The notes beneath the pieces are model-generated. The model had not been told where the DNA came from, ran no database searches, and saw nothing but the letters and a program-made list of their open reading frames with translations. Below are positions 8,118-15,660 of a stretch of 30,252 nt of DNA, in pieces; the first letter of the stretch is position 1, and the number at the start of each line of letters is the position of its first letter. The position numbers and the translations under genes are program-made. This DNA comes from Thermoflavifilum sp. (GTDB taxonomy: Bacteria; Bacteroidota; Bacteroidia; Chitinophagales; Chitinophagaceae), in contig JADGHY010000002.1 in NCBI GenBank assembly GCA_019683625.1, forward strand, positions 1-30,252. The letters run 5' to 3'.

Positions 8118-8153
8118 AAAAACAGAGCTGAACCGCCTTCTCAGCCTGTTTTT
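8118..8153. terminator. Terminator-like hairpin between divergent genes
   Basis: AAAAACAG-a-GCTGA (8118-8131) pairs with TCAGC-CTGTTTTT (8141-8153) around a 9-base loop, a 13-pair stem with one bulged A. It ends in T5 on the plus strand and, read on the minus strand, in T7. Neither flanking gene ends here, so it may close an unannotated small RNA, insulate the two promoters or act as a leader attenuator for the kinase gene. Confidence 0.55.
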
Positions 8154-8262
8154 ATCCCCATGGCGTTAATTTTTCAGGGATCGAGGCCAACTGGCAGGTT
8201 AACGGCTGAAAATGAGCTGCCAAAAACCGGCAATCCGATGAAAAAATTCCTGAAAACGTGTG

Positions 8263-8289
8263 CTTGATTTTCTCATTTCTGTACTTTTG
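8263..8289 (+). promoter_or_regulatory. Bacteroidota-type promoter for the PLP decarboxylase gene
   Basis: TACTTTTG (8282-8289) is a perfect TAnnTTTG box. A CTTG at 8263-8266 could serve as -33, though the 15-base spacing is short. Transcription would begin near 8295, leaving a leader of about 105 bases before the ATG at 8400. Confidence 0.5.
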
Positions 8290-8399
8290 CAAGCTGTTAT
8301 TTGAAAATTTGTCGGAACACGTAGCCATGAACCATGTTAACTAACCTTTTATATGTACCTGGGTTTTTATTCGTTCACTTCAATTACCCTTTTGGTTAA

Positions 8400-9797
8400 A
8401 TGAACAACACGTATACCGACCTCGTCCGGCAAACATTTGAATTTCCGCAAGAAGGATTTGAAATCAAGGACAATTATCTGTTTTTCAACGGGGTGAACCT
8501 GAAAGCCCTGATCGACAAGTATGGGACCCCTATGAAGATCACGTTCCTGCCTAAGATTGGCATGCAGATTCAAAAGGCTAAAAGCATGTTCAAGGAGGCC
8601 ATGAAAAGGCACCGATATCAGGGCAATTATTACTATTGCTATTGCACTAAGAGCTCGCATTTTTCCTTTATTGTGGAAGAAACACTCAAGCACGGGGTGC
8701 ATCTGGAAACCTCTTATACTTATGACCTGGAGATCATCCGCAAGCTGTATGAACGCAAGAAGATAACCAAAGATACCATCATCATCTGCAATGGATTCAA
8801 AACCAAATCCTACACACGTGCCATTGCCCGGCTTATCAACAACGGCTTCAAGAATGTGATTCCGGTGCTCGACAACAAACCCGAACTCGACGAATACCGC
8901 AAGCTGGTACATACCCGTGAGCCGGTGAAGATTGGCATTCGCATCGCAGCCGAGGAAGAACCCACCTTTGATTTTTACACCTCCCGCCTGGGCATCCGTT
9001 CAAAAGATGTACTGGAATTTTATGTGGATAAGATCAAAGGCAATCCCAAGTTCCAGCTGAAGATGATTCATTTTTTCCTGAACAAAGGCATCAAAGATGA
9101 TATCTACTATTGGAGCGAGCTAAACAAGGTGTTGAACATCTATTGCCAGTTAAAGAAAATCTGTCCCGAGCTGGATTCGCTGAATATTGGCGGAGGCTTT
9201 CCCATCAAGCATTCTCTGGCTTTTGAGTATGATTATGAATACATGGTGAATCAGATTGTGATGAACATCAAGAAAGCCTGCAAGCGAAGCCGGGTGCCTA
9301 CGCCAGATATTTATACTGAATTTGGTTCCTACACCGTTGGCGAAAGCGGGGCCATGATTTATAGTGTGCTGGGCGAGAAATTGCAAAACGACCGGGAGAT
9401 TTGGTATATGATCGACAGCTCATTCATTACCACATTGCCCGATACCTGGGGCATCGGGGAAAAGTTTCTGCTGTTGCCCATCAACAAGTGGGATTCGGAA
9501 TATCAGCAGGTGAATTTAGGCGGACTTACCTGCGACAGCCATGATTTTTACACCTCTGAAGAACATATCAATCAGGTGTTTTTGCCCAAACTCGATAACC
9601 ACGAACCACTTTATGTGGGCTTCTTCCACACCGGTGCCTATCAAGATCAGTTAAGCGGATACGGCGGTATCAAACATTGCCTTATTCCTTCACCCAAACA
9701 TGTGGTCATTGAATATGACCGTAATGGCAAGCTGGTAGACTGGCTTTATGCCAAGGAACAAAGCTCCAGAAGCATGCTGAAGATTCTGGGTTATTGA
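8400..9797 (+). CDS. PLP-dependent fold-type III decarboxylase, probable arginine decarboxylase
   Basis: The protein has 465 residues and resembles the compact arginine decarboxylases of Bacteroidota, which make agmatine for polyamine synthesis. It has an alanine-racemase-like barrel with the PLP lysine at K84 in YCYCTKSS, a glycine loop in LNIGGGFPIKH, and a C-terminal beta domain with the catalytic pair C378-D379 in GLTCDSHDFYT. HTGAYQD near the end matches the family's aromatic PLP contact. It is shorter than E. coli SpeA (about 658). Diaminopimelate or other diamine-pathway decarboxylases are alternatives, so the substrate is less certain than the fold. No other polyamine gene is adjacent. 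It is convergent with the LacI gene, 14 bases apart. Confidence 0.8.
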   Translation: MNNTYTDLVRQTFEFPQEGFEIKDNYLFFNGVNLKALIDKYGTPMKITFLPKIGMQIQKAKSMFKEAMKRHRYQGNYYYCYCTKSSHFSFIVEETLKHGVHLETSYTYDLEIIRKLYERKKITKDTIIICNGFKTKSYTRAIARLINNGFKNVIPVLDNKPELDEYRKLVHTREPVKIGIRIAAEEEPTFDFYTSRLGIRSKDVLEFYVDKIKGNPKFQLKMIHFFLNKGIKDDIYYWSELNKVLNIYCQLKKICPELDSLNIGGGFPIKHSLAFEYDYEYMVNQIVMNIKKACKRSRVPTPDIYTEFGSYTVGESGAMIYSVLGEKLQNDREIWYMIDSSFITTLPDTWGIGEKFLLLPINKWDSEYQQVNLGGLTCDSHDFYTSEEHINQVFLPKLDNHEPLYVGFFHTGAYQDQLSGYGGIKHCLIPSPKHVVIEYDRNGKLVDWLYAKEQSSRSMLKILGY

Positions 9798-9811
9798 TGC
9801 GGAAATGAGCA

Positions 9812-9825
9812 TCAGGCTTGCCTGA
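9812..9825. terminator. Short hairpin at the junction of two convergent genes
   Basis: TCAGGCTTGCCTGA is a perfect palindrome that covers the LacI-gene stop codon (9812-9814) and lies 15 bases after the decarboxylase stop. The stem has 5 pairs with a CTTG loop and no T-tract follows, so terminator function is weakly supported. Confidence 0.25.
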
Positions 9826-10852
9826 CCGAAGAAGCCCGCACAATTAATTCCACCGGAATGGTAATGGTGATGGGCGAAACCGTTCGTTTTCTGTCGTGAT
9901 GTTTGATCAGGTCTAACATGGTTTGCATGGCTGTGCGTCCCAGCTGATATCCTTTTTGATCGATAGTAGAAAGCCCGGGTTGTATCAATTCCCCTGCAGG
10001 GTCGTTGGAATAGCCCACGATGCCCATATCTTCTGGAATGCGTATGCCATGGGCCTGCAATAATTTGATGCTGTGCAAGGCGCTGGTGTCGTTGGCAATG
10101 AAGATGGCGTCTGGCAAGGGTTCCAGGCTTAGCAACTTTTCAATGGCGCGTGGAGTGGATTCGGCGGTGAGTTCATGTTCAATGATCCAGCGTTTGCGTG
10201 CAGGCAGGCCATAGTGTTGTAAGGCTGCCCGATAACCGGCCAGGCGTTGTTGATAAATGCTGGAGCTTAGCATACCACAAAAATGAGCTATGCGCCGATA
10301 CCCTTGCTGAATCAGGTGTTCTGTGGCCAGCCATCCTCCCCGGAAATCATCGCCCATGACCCTGTGGTGGTGGCCGTTTGGAGGTGTTCTGTCAAAAAAT
10401 AACAGCGGAATATGATGGGATTTGCATTGTGCAAAAGCCGAGAAATTGGTGGTGTACATGGTGGGCGAAACCATGATGCCATCTACCCGGCTGGAGATCA
10501 TGGCATTCAGCTGCATGTGTTCCCGTTCAATGCGCTCACTGGTCTGCCCGATCAGGATGGTATAGCCATGCTCCTGCGCTTCATCTTGCATGCCGCTGAT
10601 GACAGTGGCAAAGAAATGCCGGTTGATGCGGGGAACGATGATGCCGATGCAGTGGGTGCGGTTCATGCGCAGGCTGGCTGCTACCGTGTTTTGCCGATAC
10701 TTGAGTTTTTTAGCTAAAGCCTGTACTTGTTTGCGAACTGCGGCGCTGATAACCGGATTGTCGTGCAACGCCCTGGATATGGTGGAAGGAGAAACACCCA
10801 GCTCCCGCGCCAGGTCATAAATGGTTACCGGATTTTTTTTGGGTTTGGCCAC
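9812..10852 (-). CDS. LacI-family transcriptional regulator
   Basis: This is a sugar- or nucleobase-responsive DNA-binding repressor/activator of 346 residues from the GTG at 10850-10852. The helix-turn-helix is at about residues 10-30 (TIYDLARELGVSPSTISRAL). L61 in VAASLRMNR corresponds to the leucine lever that wedges into the central CG of LacI/PurR operators. A periplasmic-binding-protein-like effector domain fills about 65-340. The frame runs open to a TTG at 10957, but no ATG lies upstream, a -7-like TATCTTTC sits at 10923-10930, and the GTG start gives the usual LacI length. The effector is unknown. AAACGTTT palindromes near the GH2, alpha-galactosidase-like and asmA genes are candidate targets. 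Confidence 0.88.
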   Translation of the reverse strand: MAKPKKNPVTIYDLARELGVSPSTISRALHDNPVISAAVRKQVQALAKKLKYRQNTVAASLRMNRTHCIGIIVPRINRHFFATVISGMQDEAQEHGYTILIGQTSERIEREHMQLNAMISSRVDGIMVSPTMYTTNFSAFAQCKSHHIPLLFFDRTPPNGHHHRVMGDDFRGGWLATEHLIQQGYRRIAHFCGMLSSSIYQQRLAGYRAALQHYGLPARKRWIIEHELTAESTPRAIEKLLSLEPLPDAIFIANDTSALHSIKLLQAHGIRIPEDMGIVGYSNDPAGELIQPGLSTIDQKGYQLGRTAMQTMLDLIKHHDRKRTVSPITITIPVELIVRASSVRQA

Positions 10853-10922
10853 AGTTGTTATTTTTCTATCAGCATGTGAAAAAATGCTTTCTTCAAGACC
10901 TGCTCCCTGCCTCCCGGCCTGC

Positions 10923-10930
10923 GAAAGATA
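10923..10930 (-). promoter_or_regulatory. Possible -7 box for the LacI-family gene
   Basis: TATCTTTC matches TAnnTTTG at 7 of 8 positions, 70 bases upstream of the GTG start. A -33 TTG (10955-10957) is 24 bases away, longer than usual. Support is modest. Confidence 0.3.
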
Positions 10931-11101
10931 ATCATTTTTCCTGCCTTCCCGAATCAATTCGTATACCCATAAATGACTATGAGTTTAACGACCGCTTAAG
11001 CAAAAAATTTTCCAGGTCGCACCATCCATCCACCCACTCATCCGTTGATCTGATGTATGGACTGTTTGTGAAAAAAATACCCGTCCGCTAATCAATCCGC
11101 T

Positions 11102-11109
11102 TAAATTTG
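11102..11109 (+). promoter_or_regulatory. -7 box directly upstream of the permease start
   Basis: TAAATTTG is a perfect TAnnTTTG match ending only 4 bases before the ATG at 11114. If used, transcription would begin at or beside the start codon, giving a leaderless message. No TTTG lies at the right -33 distance, so confidence is limited. Confidence 0.35.
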
Positions 11110-11113
11110 TGAT

Positions 11114-12355
11114 ATGCGCCAGAGTTTGCAAATTTTCATCAATAGCCTGTGGATGACCCTTGAAGAATTGCGGGTGAACAGGTTGCGCACTTTTCTTTCC
11201 CTGTTGGGTGTCACCGTGGGTATATTCTGTATCATAGCCGTGCTCACCATCACCGGCAGCCTGGAATACAACATCCGGCAGGAAGTGCAATCGTTGGGCA
11301 GCAACGTGATTTATGTCCAGAAATGGCCTTGGGGCGGCGGAGGAGAATATCCCTGGTGGAAATATGTCAACTGGCCTGAGCCTACTTTTCAGGAATACCG
11401 CGAGCTGGAAAAGCGGGTGAACGGCGCATCGGCTATGTGTTATGCCTTTAGTGGAAATAATCAGGAAGTGGATTATGGAGATGGCTATATGAGTGGTGTC
11501 ACAGTGCAGGGTGTAACACAGCAATTCAACCAGATTATTGATTTAAACTTTGAGCAGGGCAGATATTTTACGCCTTATGAAGGTACGGGAGCCGCTCCGG
11601 TGGTGATTTTAGGAGCCAATATCTGGGAAGGTTTATTTGGCAATGCCAGTGATGCCATTGGCAAATATGTGCGTATCCGGAACAAGGAGTTGCGCGTGAT
11701 TGGTGCCTTGCAAAAATATGGCAGCAGTTTCATCAATGCTTTTGATTTTGATAATTCCGTATTCATTCCCTATTTCACGGCACGCACCATCATCAAGGAT
11801 CAGGATCCGGTGTTCATGGTAGAAGCGGCGCCGGGTGTGGCTATTGATGCGTTGAAAGAAGAATTGCGTGGGGATATGCGGGCCATCCGCAGGCTGCGCC
11901 CAACGGATGAGGATAATTTTTCGCTGAACGAAATCAGTGCAGTCACCGGCACCCTCGATCAGCTATTTGGCAGCATCAACACGGGAGGTTGGTTCATTGG
12001 TATATTCGCCTTAATTGTGGGTGCATTTGGTATAGCCAACATCATGTTTGTTTCAGTAAAAGAGCGCACCAATATCATTGGCATCAAAAAAGCTATTGGT
12101 GCGCGTCGGGGCACTATTCTCGGAGAATTTCTGATGGAGTCGGTGATTTTATGCCTGATTGGTGGATTGATGGGCATCCTTCTGGTATATATCGGCACCA
12201 AGTTAGCTACAGGATTTTTTAGCTACACGGTGTTTTTATCGGCAGGTAATTTCTTCACGGGCATATTTGTTTCCGTGGCCACGGGCATAGTAGCAGGTTA
12301 TATTCCTGCCTATCATGCAGCCCGGCTGGATCCGGTAGTGGCCATTCGCAGCTGA
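11114..12355 (+). CDS. MacB/FtsX-type ABC transporter permease
   Basis: The membrane protein has 413 residues with the MacB layout. There is one N-terminal membrane segment (about 25-50, in FLSLLGVTVGIFCIIAVLTI), a large periplasmic domain (about 51-285), then three segments at about 290-315, 340-362 and 380-402 forming the FtsX domain. The cytoplasmic loop motif ERTNIIGIKKAIGAR is typical. Such permeases work with a separate ATPase in lipoprotein or peptide efflux and mechanotransmission across the envelope. No ATPase gene or membrane-fusion protein is adjacent, so it must pair with one encoded elsewhere. A single base separates its stop from that of the convergent regulator gene. Confidence 0.88.
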   Translation: MRQSLQIFINSLWMTLEELRVNRLRTFLSLLGVTVGIFCIIAVLTITGSLEYNIRQEVQSLGSNVIYVQKWPWGGGGEYPWWKYVNWPEPTFQEYRELEKRVNGASAMCYAFSGNNQEVDYGDGYMSGVTVQGVTQQFNQIIDLNFEQGRYFTPYEGTGAAPVVILGANIWEGLFGNASDAIGKYVRIRNKELRVIGALQKYGSSFINAFDFDNSVFIPYFTARTIIKDQDPVFMVEAAPGVAIDALKEELRGDMRAIRRLRPTDEDNFSLNEISAVTGTLDQLFGSINTGGWFIGIFALIVGAFGIANIMFVSVKERTNIIGIKKAIGARRGTILGEFLMESVILCLIGGLMGILLVYIGTKLATGFFSYTVFLSAGNFFTGIFVSVATGIVAGYIPAYHAARLDPVVAIRS

Positions 12356-12356
12356 C

Positions 12357-13541
12357 TCAGGCGCTCTTTTGCTTGCTTTCTTTGAACGGCATCACATAAT
12401 CCATCACATGTTGTACGGTGATGGTTTTGTCGGAAAAAATAATCAACCGCTCAATTACATTGCGCAGCTCGCGGATGTTGCCTGTCCATTCCATTTCCTG
12501 GAGCAATTGAATAGCCTTTGGCTCGATCTTTTTTTTGAAGATGCCATAATCTTTGCAGATCTCTTCCAGAAAATAATCGGCCAGCAAGGGAATATCTTCT
12601 TTGCGTTCGTTCAAGGAAGGCACATGGATGATCACCACACTCAGGCGATGATAGAGATCGAGCCGGAATCTTTTGGCTTCCACTTCCTGAAGCAGGTTTT
12701 TGTTAGTTGCAGCTATCACCCGCACATCCACCTGAATATCTTTATCGCCTCCCACGCGGGTAATTTTCCCTTCCTGCAGTGCACGAAGCACTTTAGCCTG
12801 CGCATCCAGACTCATGTCGCCAATTTCATCCAGGAACAAGGTGCCGCCATGTGCTTGTTCAAATTTGCCTATGCGTTGCTTGATAGCGGAGGTGAAAGAA
12901 CCTTTTTCATGTCCGAATAATTCGCTTTCGATGAGTTCCGATGGGATGGCCGCACAGTTCACCTCCACCATGGGGCCTTTGGCCCGGTTACTTTTTTCGT
13001 GAATCCAACGCGCCACCAACTCTTTGCCCACACCATTTTCCCCGGTAATCAGCACACGCGCCTCTGTGGGGGCTACCTTGTCGATGGTTTCCCTGATTTT
13101 TTGCATGGCTGCCGATTCCCCGATCATTTCCTGAAGATGATATACTTTTTTGCGCAGCACGCGGGCTTCGGCCACCAGCGTTGTTTTATCGAGGGCATTG
13201 CGAAGCGTAATCAACAAGCGATTCAAGTCGGGTGGTTTGGCAATATAATCGAATGCACCTTTTTTTACGGCATCTACAGCCGTTTCGATATTGCCATGGC
13301 CGGAAATCATAATCACCGGCACATCAGGATTGATCTCCCGGGCACGGGTTAACCATTCTATTCCATCTATCTTAGGCATCTTGATGTCGCATAACACAGC
13401 ATCGTATGTTTTGTTTTTAAACATAGATAATCCTTGTTCGCCATCTGCAGCTTCTTCCACTTGATATCCTTCATAGCTGAGAATATCGTGCAAGGTTTTG
13501 CGAATGGCTTTTTCATCGTCAATTACTAAAATGGTGGCCAT
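12357..13541 (-). CDS. Sigma-54-type (NtrC-like) response regulator lacking a DNA-binding domain
   Basis: The protein has 394 residues from the ATG at 13539-13541, where the receiver-domain start MATILVIDDE fits the family. The receiver domain (1-120) carries phospho-acceptor D52 in VLCDIKMP and the conserved lysine in YIAKPPD. The AAA+ domain has Walker A GENGVGKE, Walker B GGTLFLDEIGDM and a sigma-54 contact loop reading GSFTSA (214-219) instead of GAFTGA. After NIRELRNVIERL only about 30 residues remain, with no Fis-type helix-turn-helix. It may therefore activate from solution or through a partner. Its kinase is not adjacent. It lies 58 bases after the flavin reductase gene in the same direction, with a 6+6 inverted repeat in the gap. 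Confidence 0.88.
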   Translation of the reverse strand: MATILVIDDEKAIRKTLHDILSYEGYQVEEAADGEQGLSMFKNKTYDAVLCDIKMPKIDGIEWLTRAREINPDVPVIMISGHGNIETAVDAVKKGAFDYIAKPPDLNRLLITLRNALDKTTLVAEARVLRKKVYHLQEMIGESAAMQKIRETIDKVAPTEARVLITGENGVGKELVARWIHEKSNRAKGPMVEVNCAAIPSELIESELFGHEKGSFTSAIKQRIGKFEQAHGGTLFLDEIGDMSLDAQAKVLRALQEGKITRVGGDKDIQVDVRVIAATNKNLLQEVEAKRFRLDLYHRLSVVIIHVPSLNERKEDIPLLADYFLEEICKDYGIFKKKIEPKAIQLLQEMEWTGNIRELRNVIERLIIFSDKTITVQHVMDYVMPFKESKQKSA

Positions 13542-13559
13542 GGCTTGCAGGATTTTCTG

Positions 13560-13575
13560 TTTGCAAATATGCAAA
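13560..13575. repeat. Inverted repeat upstream of the NtrC-type gene
   Basis: TTTGCA-AATA-TGCAAA is a perfect 6-base inverted repeat centred about 26 bases upstream of the regulator's ATG. A near-match to the -7 box (CATATTTG on the minus strand, 13564-13571) overlaps it, so it could be an operator or simply an AT-rich palindrome. Confidence 0.3.
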
Positions 13576-13599
13576 TAATTCCCTGGAAAGAAGGTTGAT

Positions 13600-14091
13600 T
13601 TATATGCGGATGATTCCGGCGTTGGATACATCATGTGTATAGAGAGGCCGACTGTTGTTCAGGTTTTTGAAATGCAAAACTTCAGCAATCAGGCAAGCGT
13701 GATCTGCATGAACATCGAATTGCTGCAAGATATGCATGTATATGATGGCACAAGCATCTTTCAGATAGGGCAGCCCATGATAGTAAGCTAACCGATGCTG
13801 CAAAGGCAATAATTTATCTGTTTCTTGTCCGTGTCTGTAACCAAGCCAGCGAACCAGCGGGAGCTGTTGTTTGGATAGCACCTGCAGCACTGCATAGGGA
13901 TATTGCTGAAGTTGCTGATAGGTGAAACTACCCGGATCAATAGCCAGCATATATTTTTTTCTACCATGCAACGATATGGGCATCACGTACGTGCAAATAT
14001 TCATGTTTGCCTTACCTGCAGCAAAAGTGGATAAGCTGTAAACCGGCATGCTCACGCGGTTCCACGGTCGCTGACGAAATCTTTTTTTCAT
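13600..14091 (-). CDS. Flavin-reductase-like (FMN-binding split barrel) protein
   Basis: The protein has 163 residues and resembles flavin reductase family proteins, small split-barrel proteins that bind FMN and often reduce free flavin with NAD(P)H. The segment MNICTYVMPISLHGRKKYMLAIDPGS (positions about 30-55) is the recognisable core, followed by a block with FTYQQLQQYPYAVLQVLS. I cannot point to a defined catalytic residue. The start ATG overlaps the stop of the photolyase gene (ATGA), so the two are probably translated together. This suggests, as inference, that it supplies reduced flavin to, or acts with, the photolyase. No signal peptide is apparent. Confidence 0.7.
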   Translation of the reverse strand: MKKRFRQRPWNRVSMPVYSLSTFAAGKANMNICTYVMPISLHGRKKYMLAIDPGSFTYQQLQQYPYAVLQVLSKQQLPLVRWLGYRHGQETDKLLPLQHRLAYYHGLPYLKDACAIIYMHILQQFDVHADHACLIAEVLHFKNLNNSRPLYTHDVSNAGIIRI

Positions 14092-15584
14092 ACTCCGTGT
14101 AAATAGCTAAGGTATTGTGCTGCTTTTTGCAAATAATAATTCAGCTGGTGTTTCGGCATTTTTTGGCAATTGCTTACCACATAACGCCATCTGGGTTGAT
14201 ATTGAAGTGTATTTTGATGTTTCGATACAAAACGCCAGAATAGAGCATCCCAGATATTGCACCATTTGTCTTTTTTATAATTGCTCATGCGCAAGAGGTA
14301 ATGACTTGATGAAAAATACGGTTTTGTACTCATCATGCCACCATCGGCAAACTGGCTCATGCCATATACATTGGGTACCATCACCCAATCGTAGGCATCG
14401 ATGAACATTTCCATAAACCATTGGTAAACACCGTCAGGATGAATTTCACACAACAGCATAAAATTTCCCAGGATCATGAGCCTTTCTATGTGATGGCAAT
14501 ATGCCGTTCTTTGCAATTTTCGGATGCAATCATCCACGGGTGTTATCCCTGTGGTAGCCGTATAAAAGGCACGGGGAAGCGGAAATTCATGTTTCCAATA
14601 ATTGCTGCTTCTTTGTTTTTTACCTTTTACAAGATATAAAGCCCGGATAAATTCCCGCCAACCGATGATTTGCCGGATAAATGCCTCAACAGAAGAAATG
14701 GGAATTTCGGGATGGGCTTTGCTATAATCCACCACTGCTGCAATAACTTCTTGTGGGGTAAGCAAACCGGTATTTAACAACGGGCTCAACAGGCTATGAA
14801 ACAAAAAATCATGCGCAGGGGAAATAGCATCCTGATAAGGACCGAAATAATGCAATCTGTTTTCCAGAAAATCTTGCAAGGCAAGTTTGGCTTGCTGATG
14901 CGTTGTCGGATACCATTGATTGCATGCAGGCGGATATGCATAGCCTGGAAATGCTGCATAATCCTGATTTTTCCAGAAAAGATTGAGGAGGTTTTCATCA
15001 GCCAATGATGGGCAGGAAAATTGAAGCGGAGCGGGAATCTGAATCTTGGAAGGCAGTGGTTTTCTGTTTTCCTGATCGAATGTCCATTTTCCGCCTGTGG
15101 GTTTTTGATGCTCCATTAAAATGGAAAAGCGCTTGCGTTGAGCCACATAAAAAGAAGTTTGCTGAAAATGCTTTTGTTCAGCAGGAAATAGGGTTGCTAT
15201 CTCATTTCGGGTAAGCAAAAATCCAGGATGATCATACCAGTGAATCCTGATGCGTGTGGAAAATGCCATGATACGTTGCTCGAGCCAGTCATCATCCACA
15301 TAGGCTATATGCAAAGCTTCATAACCACTCTCAATCAAATGGGGAATAGCTTTTCGGATATCGGCATAATCATTTTCAAAGGGAATATATTGCCATGCAT
15401 ATCCTTGCTTTACCAGCCAATGGGCATAATCTTTCATGCTGCAACGGTGGAAACTCAATTTCTGCAGATGAAAACGATATTGCTTAAAGAAAAGATACTC
15501 TTCTATGAGTAAAACTTTCCTACTTGGATGCAGGGCCGGATGTTTTTGATACAGCTGATGCGGAAAAATGATCACTGCTTCCAC
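14088..15584 (-). CDS. Cryptochrome/photolyase family protein (PhrB/DPRP type), variant cluster site
   Basis: The 498-residue protein resembles the deoxyribodipyrimidine-photolyase-related family (prokaryotic 6-4 photolyases such as Agrobacterium PhrB), flavoproteins that repair UV photoproducts with light. The N-terminal Rossmann half starts EAVIIFPHQLY. The C-terminal FAD-binding half contains IIGWREFIRALY, RTAYCHHIERLMILGNFML and NVYGMSQFADGG. PhrB binds a 4Fe-4S cluster through four cysteines. Here two are visible at equivalent places (C363, C442), but the C-x-x-C pair is replaced by lysines (K437, K440 in SNYKKDKWC) and the loop before C442 is short. The start is GTG (15582-15584). It overlaps the flavin-reductase gene by 4 bases. 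Confidence 0.82.
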   Translation of the reverse strand: MEAVIIFPHQLYQKHPALHPSRKVLLIEEYLFFKQYRFHLQKLSFHRCSMKDYAHWLVKQGYAWQYIPFENDYADIRKAIPHLIESGYEALHIAYVDDDWLEQRIMAFSTRIRIHWYDHPGFLLTRNEIATLFPAEQKHFQQTSFYVAQRKRFSILMEHQKPTGGKWTFDQENRKPLPSKIQIPAPLQFSCPSLADENLLNLFWKNQDYAAFPGYAYPPACNQWYPTTHQQAKLALQDFLENRLHYFGPYQDAISPAHDFLFHSLLSPLLNTGLLTPQEVIAAVVDYSKAHPEIPISSVEAFIRQIIGWREFIRALYLVKGKKQRSSNYWKHEFPLPRAFYTATTGITPVDDCIRKLQRTAYCHHIERLMILGNFMLLCEIHPDGVYQWFMEMFIDAYDWVMVPNVYGMSQFADGGMMSTKPYFSSSHYLLRMSNYKKDKWCNIWDALFWRFVSKHQNTLQYQPRWRYVVSNCQKMPKHQLNYYLQKAAQYLSYLHGV

Positions 15585-15660
15585 ATCACAGTTAACATCT
15601 CAATATGCGATCTTGTTTAATCATGTAAGGATAAACAGTTGCAGGCTGTGAAACATCTTT

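Larger units (their letters stand above)
8014..8399. other. 386-base divergent spacer between the kinase and PLP decarboxylase genes
   Basis: No credible coding sequence is visible. The spacer holds a terminator-like hairpin (8118-8153), an imperfect structured stretch with TTTTCAG (8171-8177) pairing to CTGAAAA (8206-8212) around a small GCCA/TGGC hairpin, and the promoter of the decarboxylase gene (8263-8289). The remaining 110 bases lead into the decarboxylase start. A small RNA is possible but I find no TAnnTTTG promoter for one. Confidence 0.4.

Noticed and set aside
8014..8399. A 6S RNA or riboswitch in the divergent spacer
   Set aside because: No conserved aptamer or 6S bubble could be recognised; only a terminator-like hairpin and a promoter are supported.
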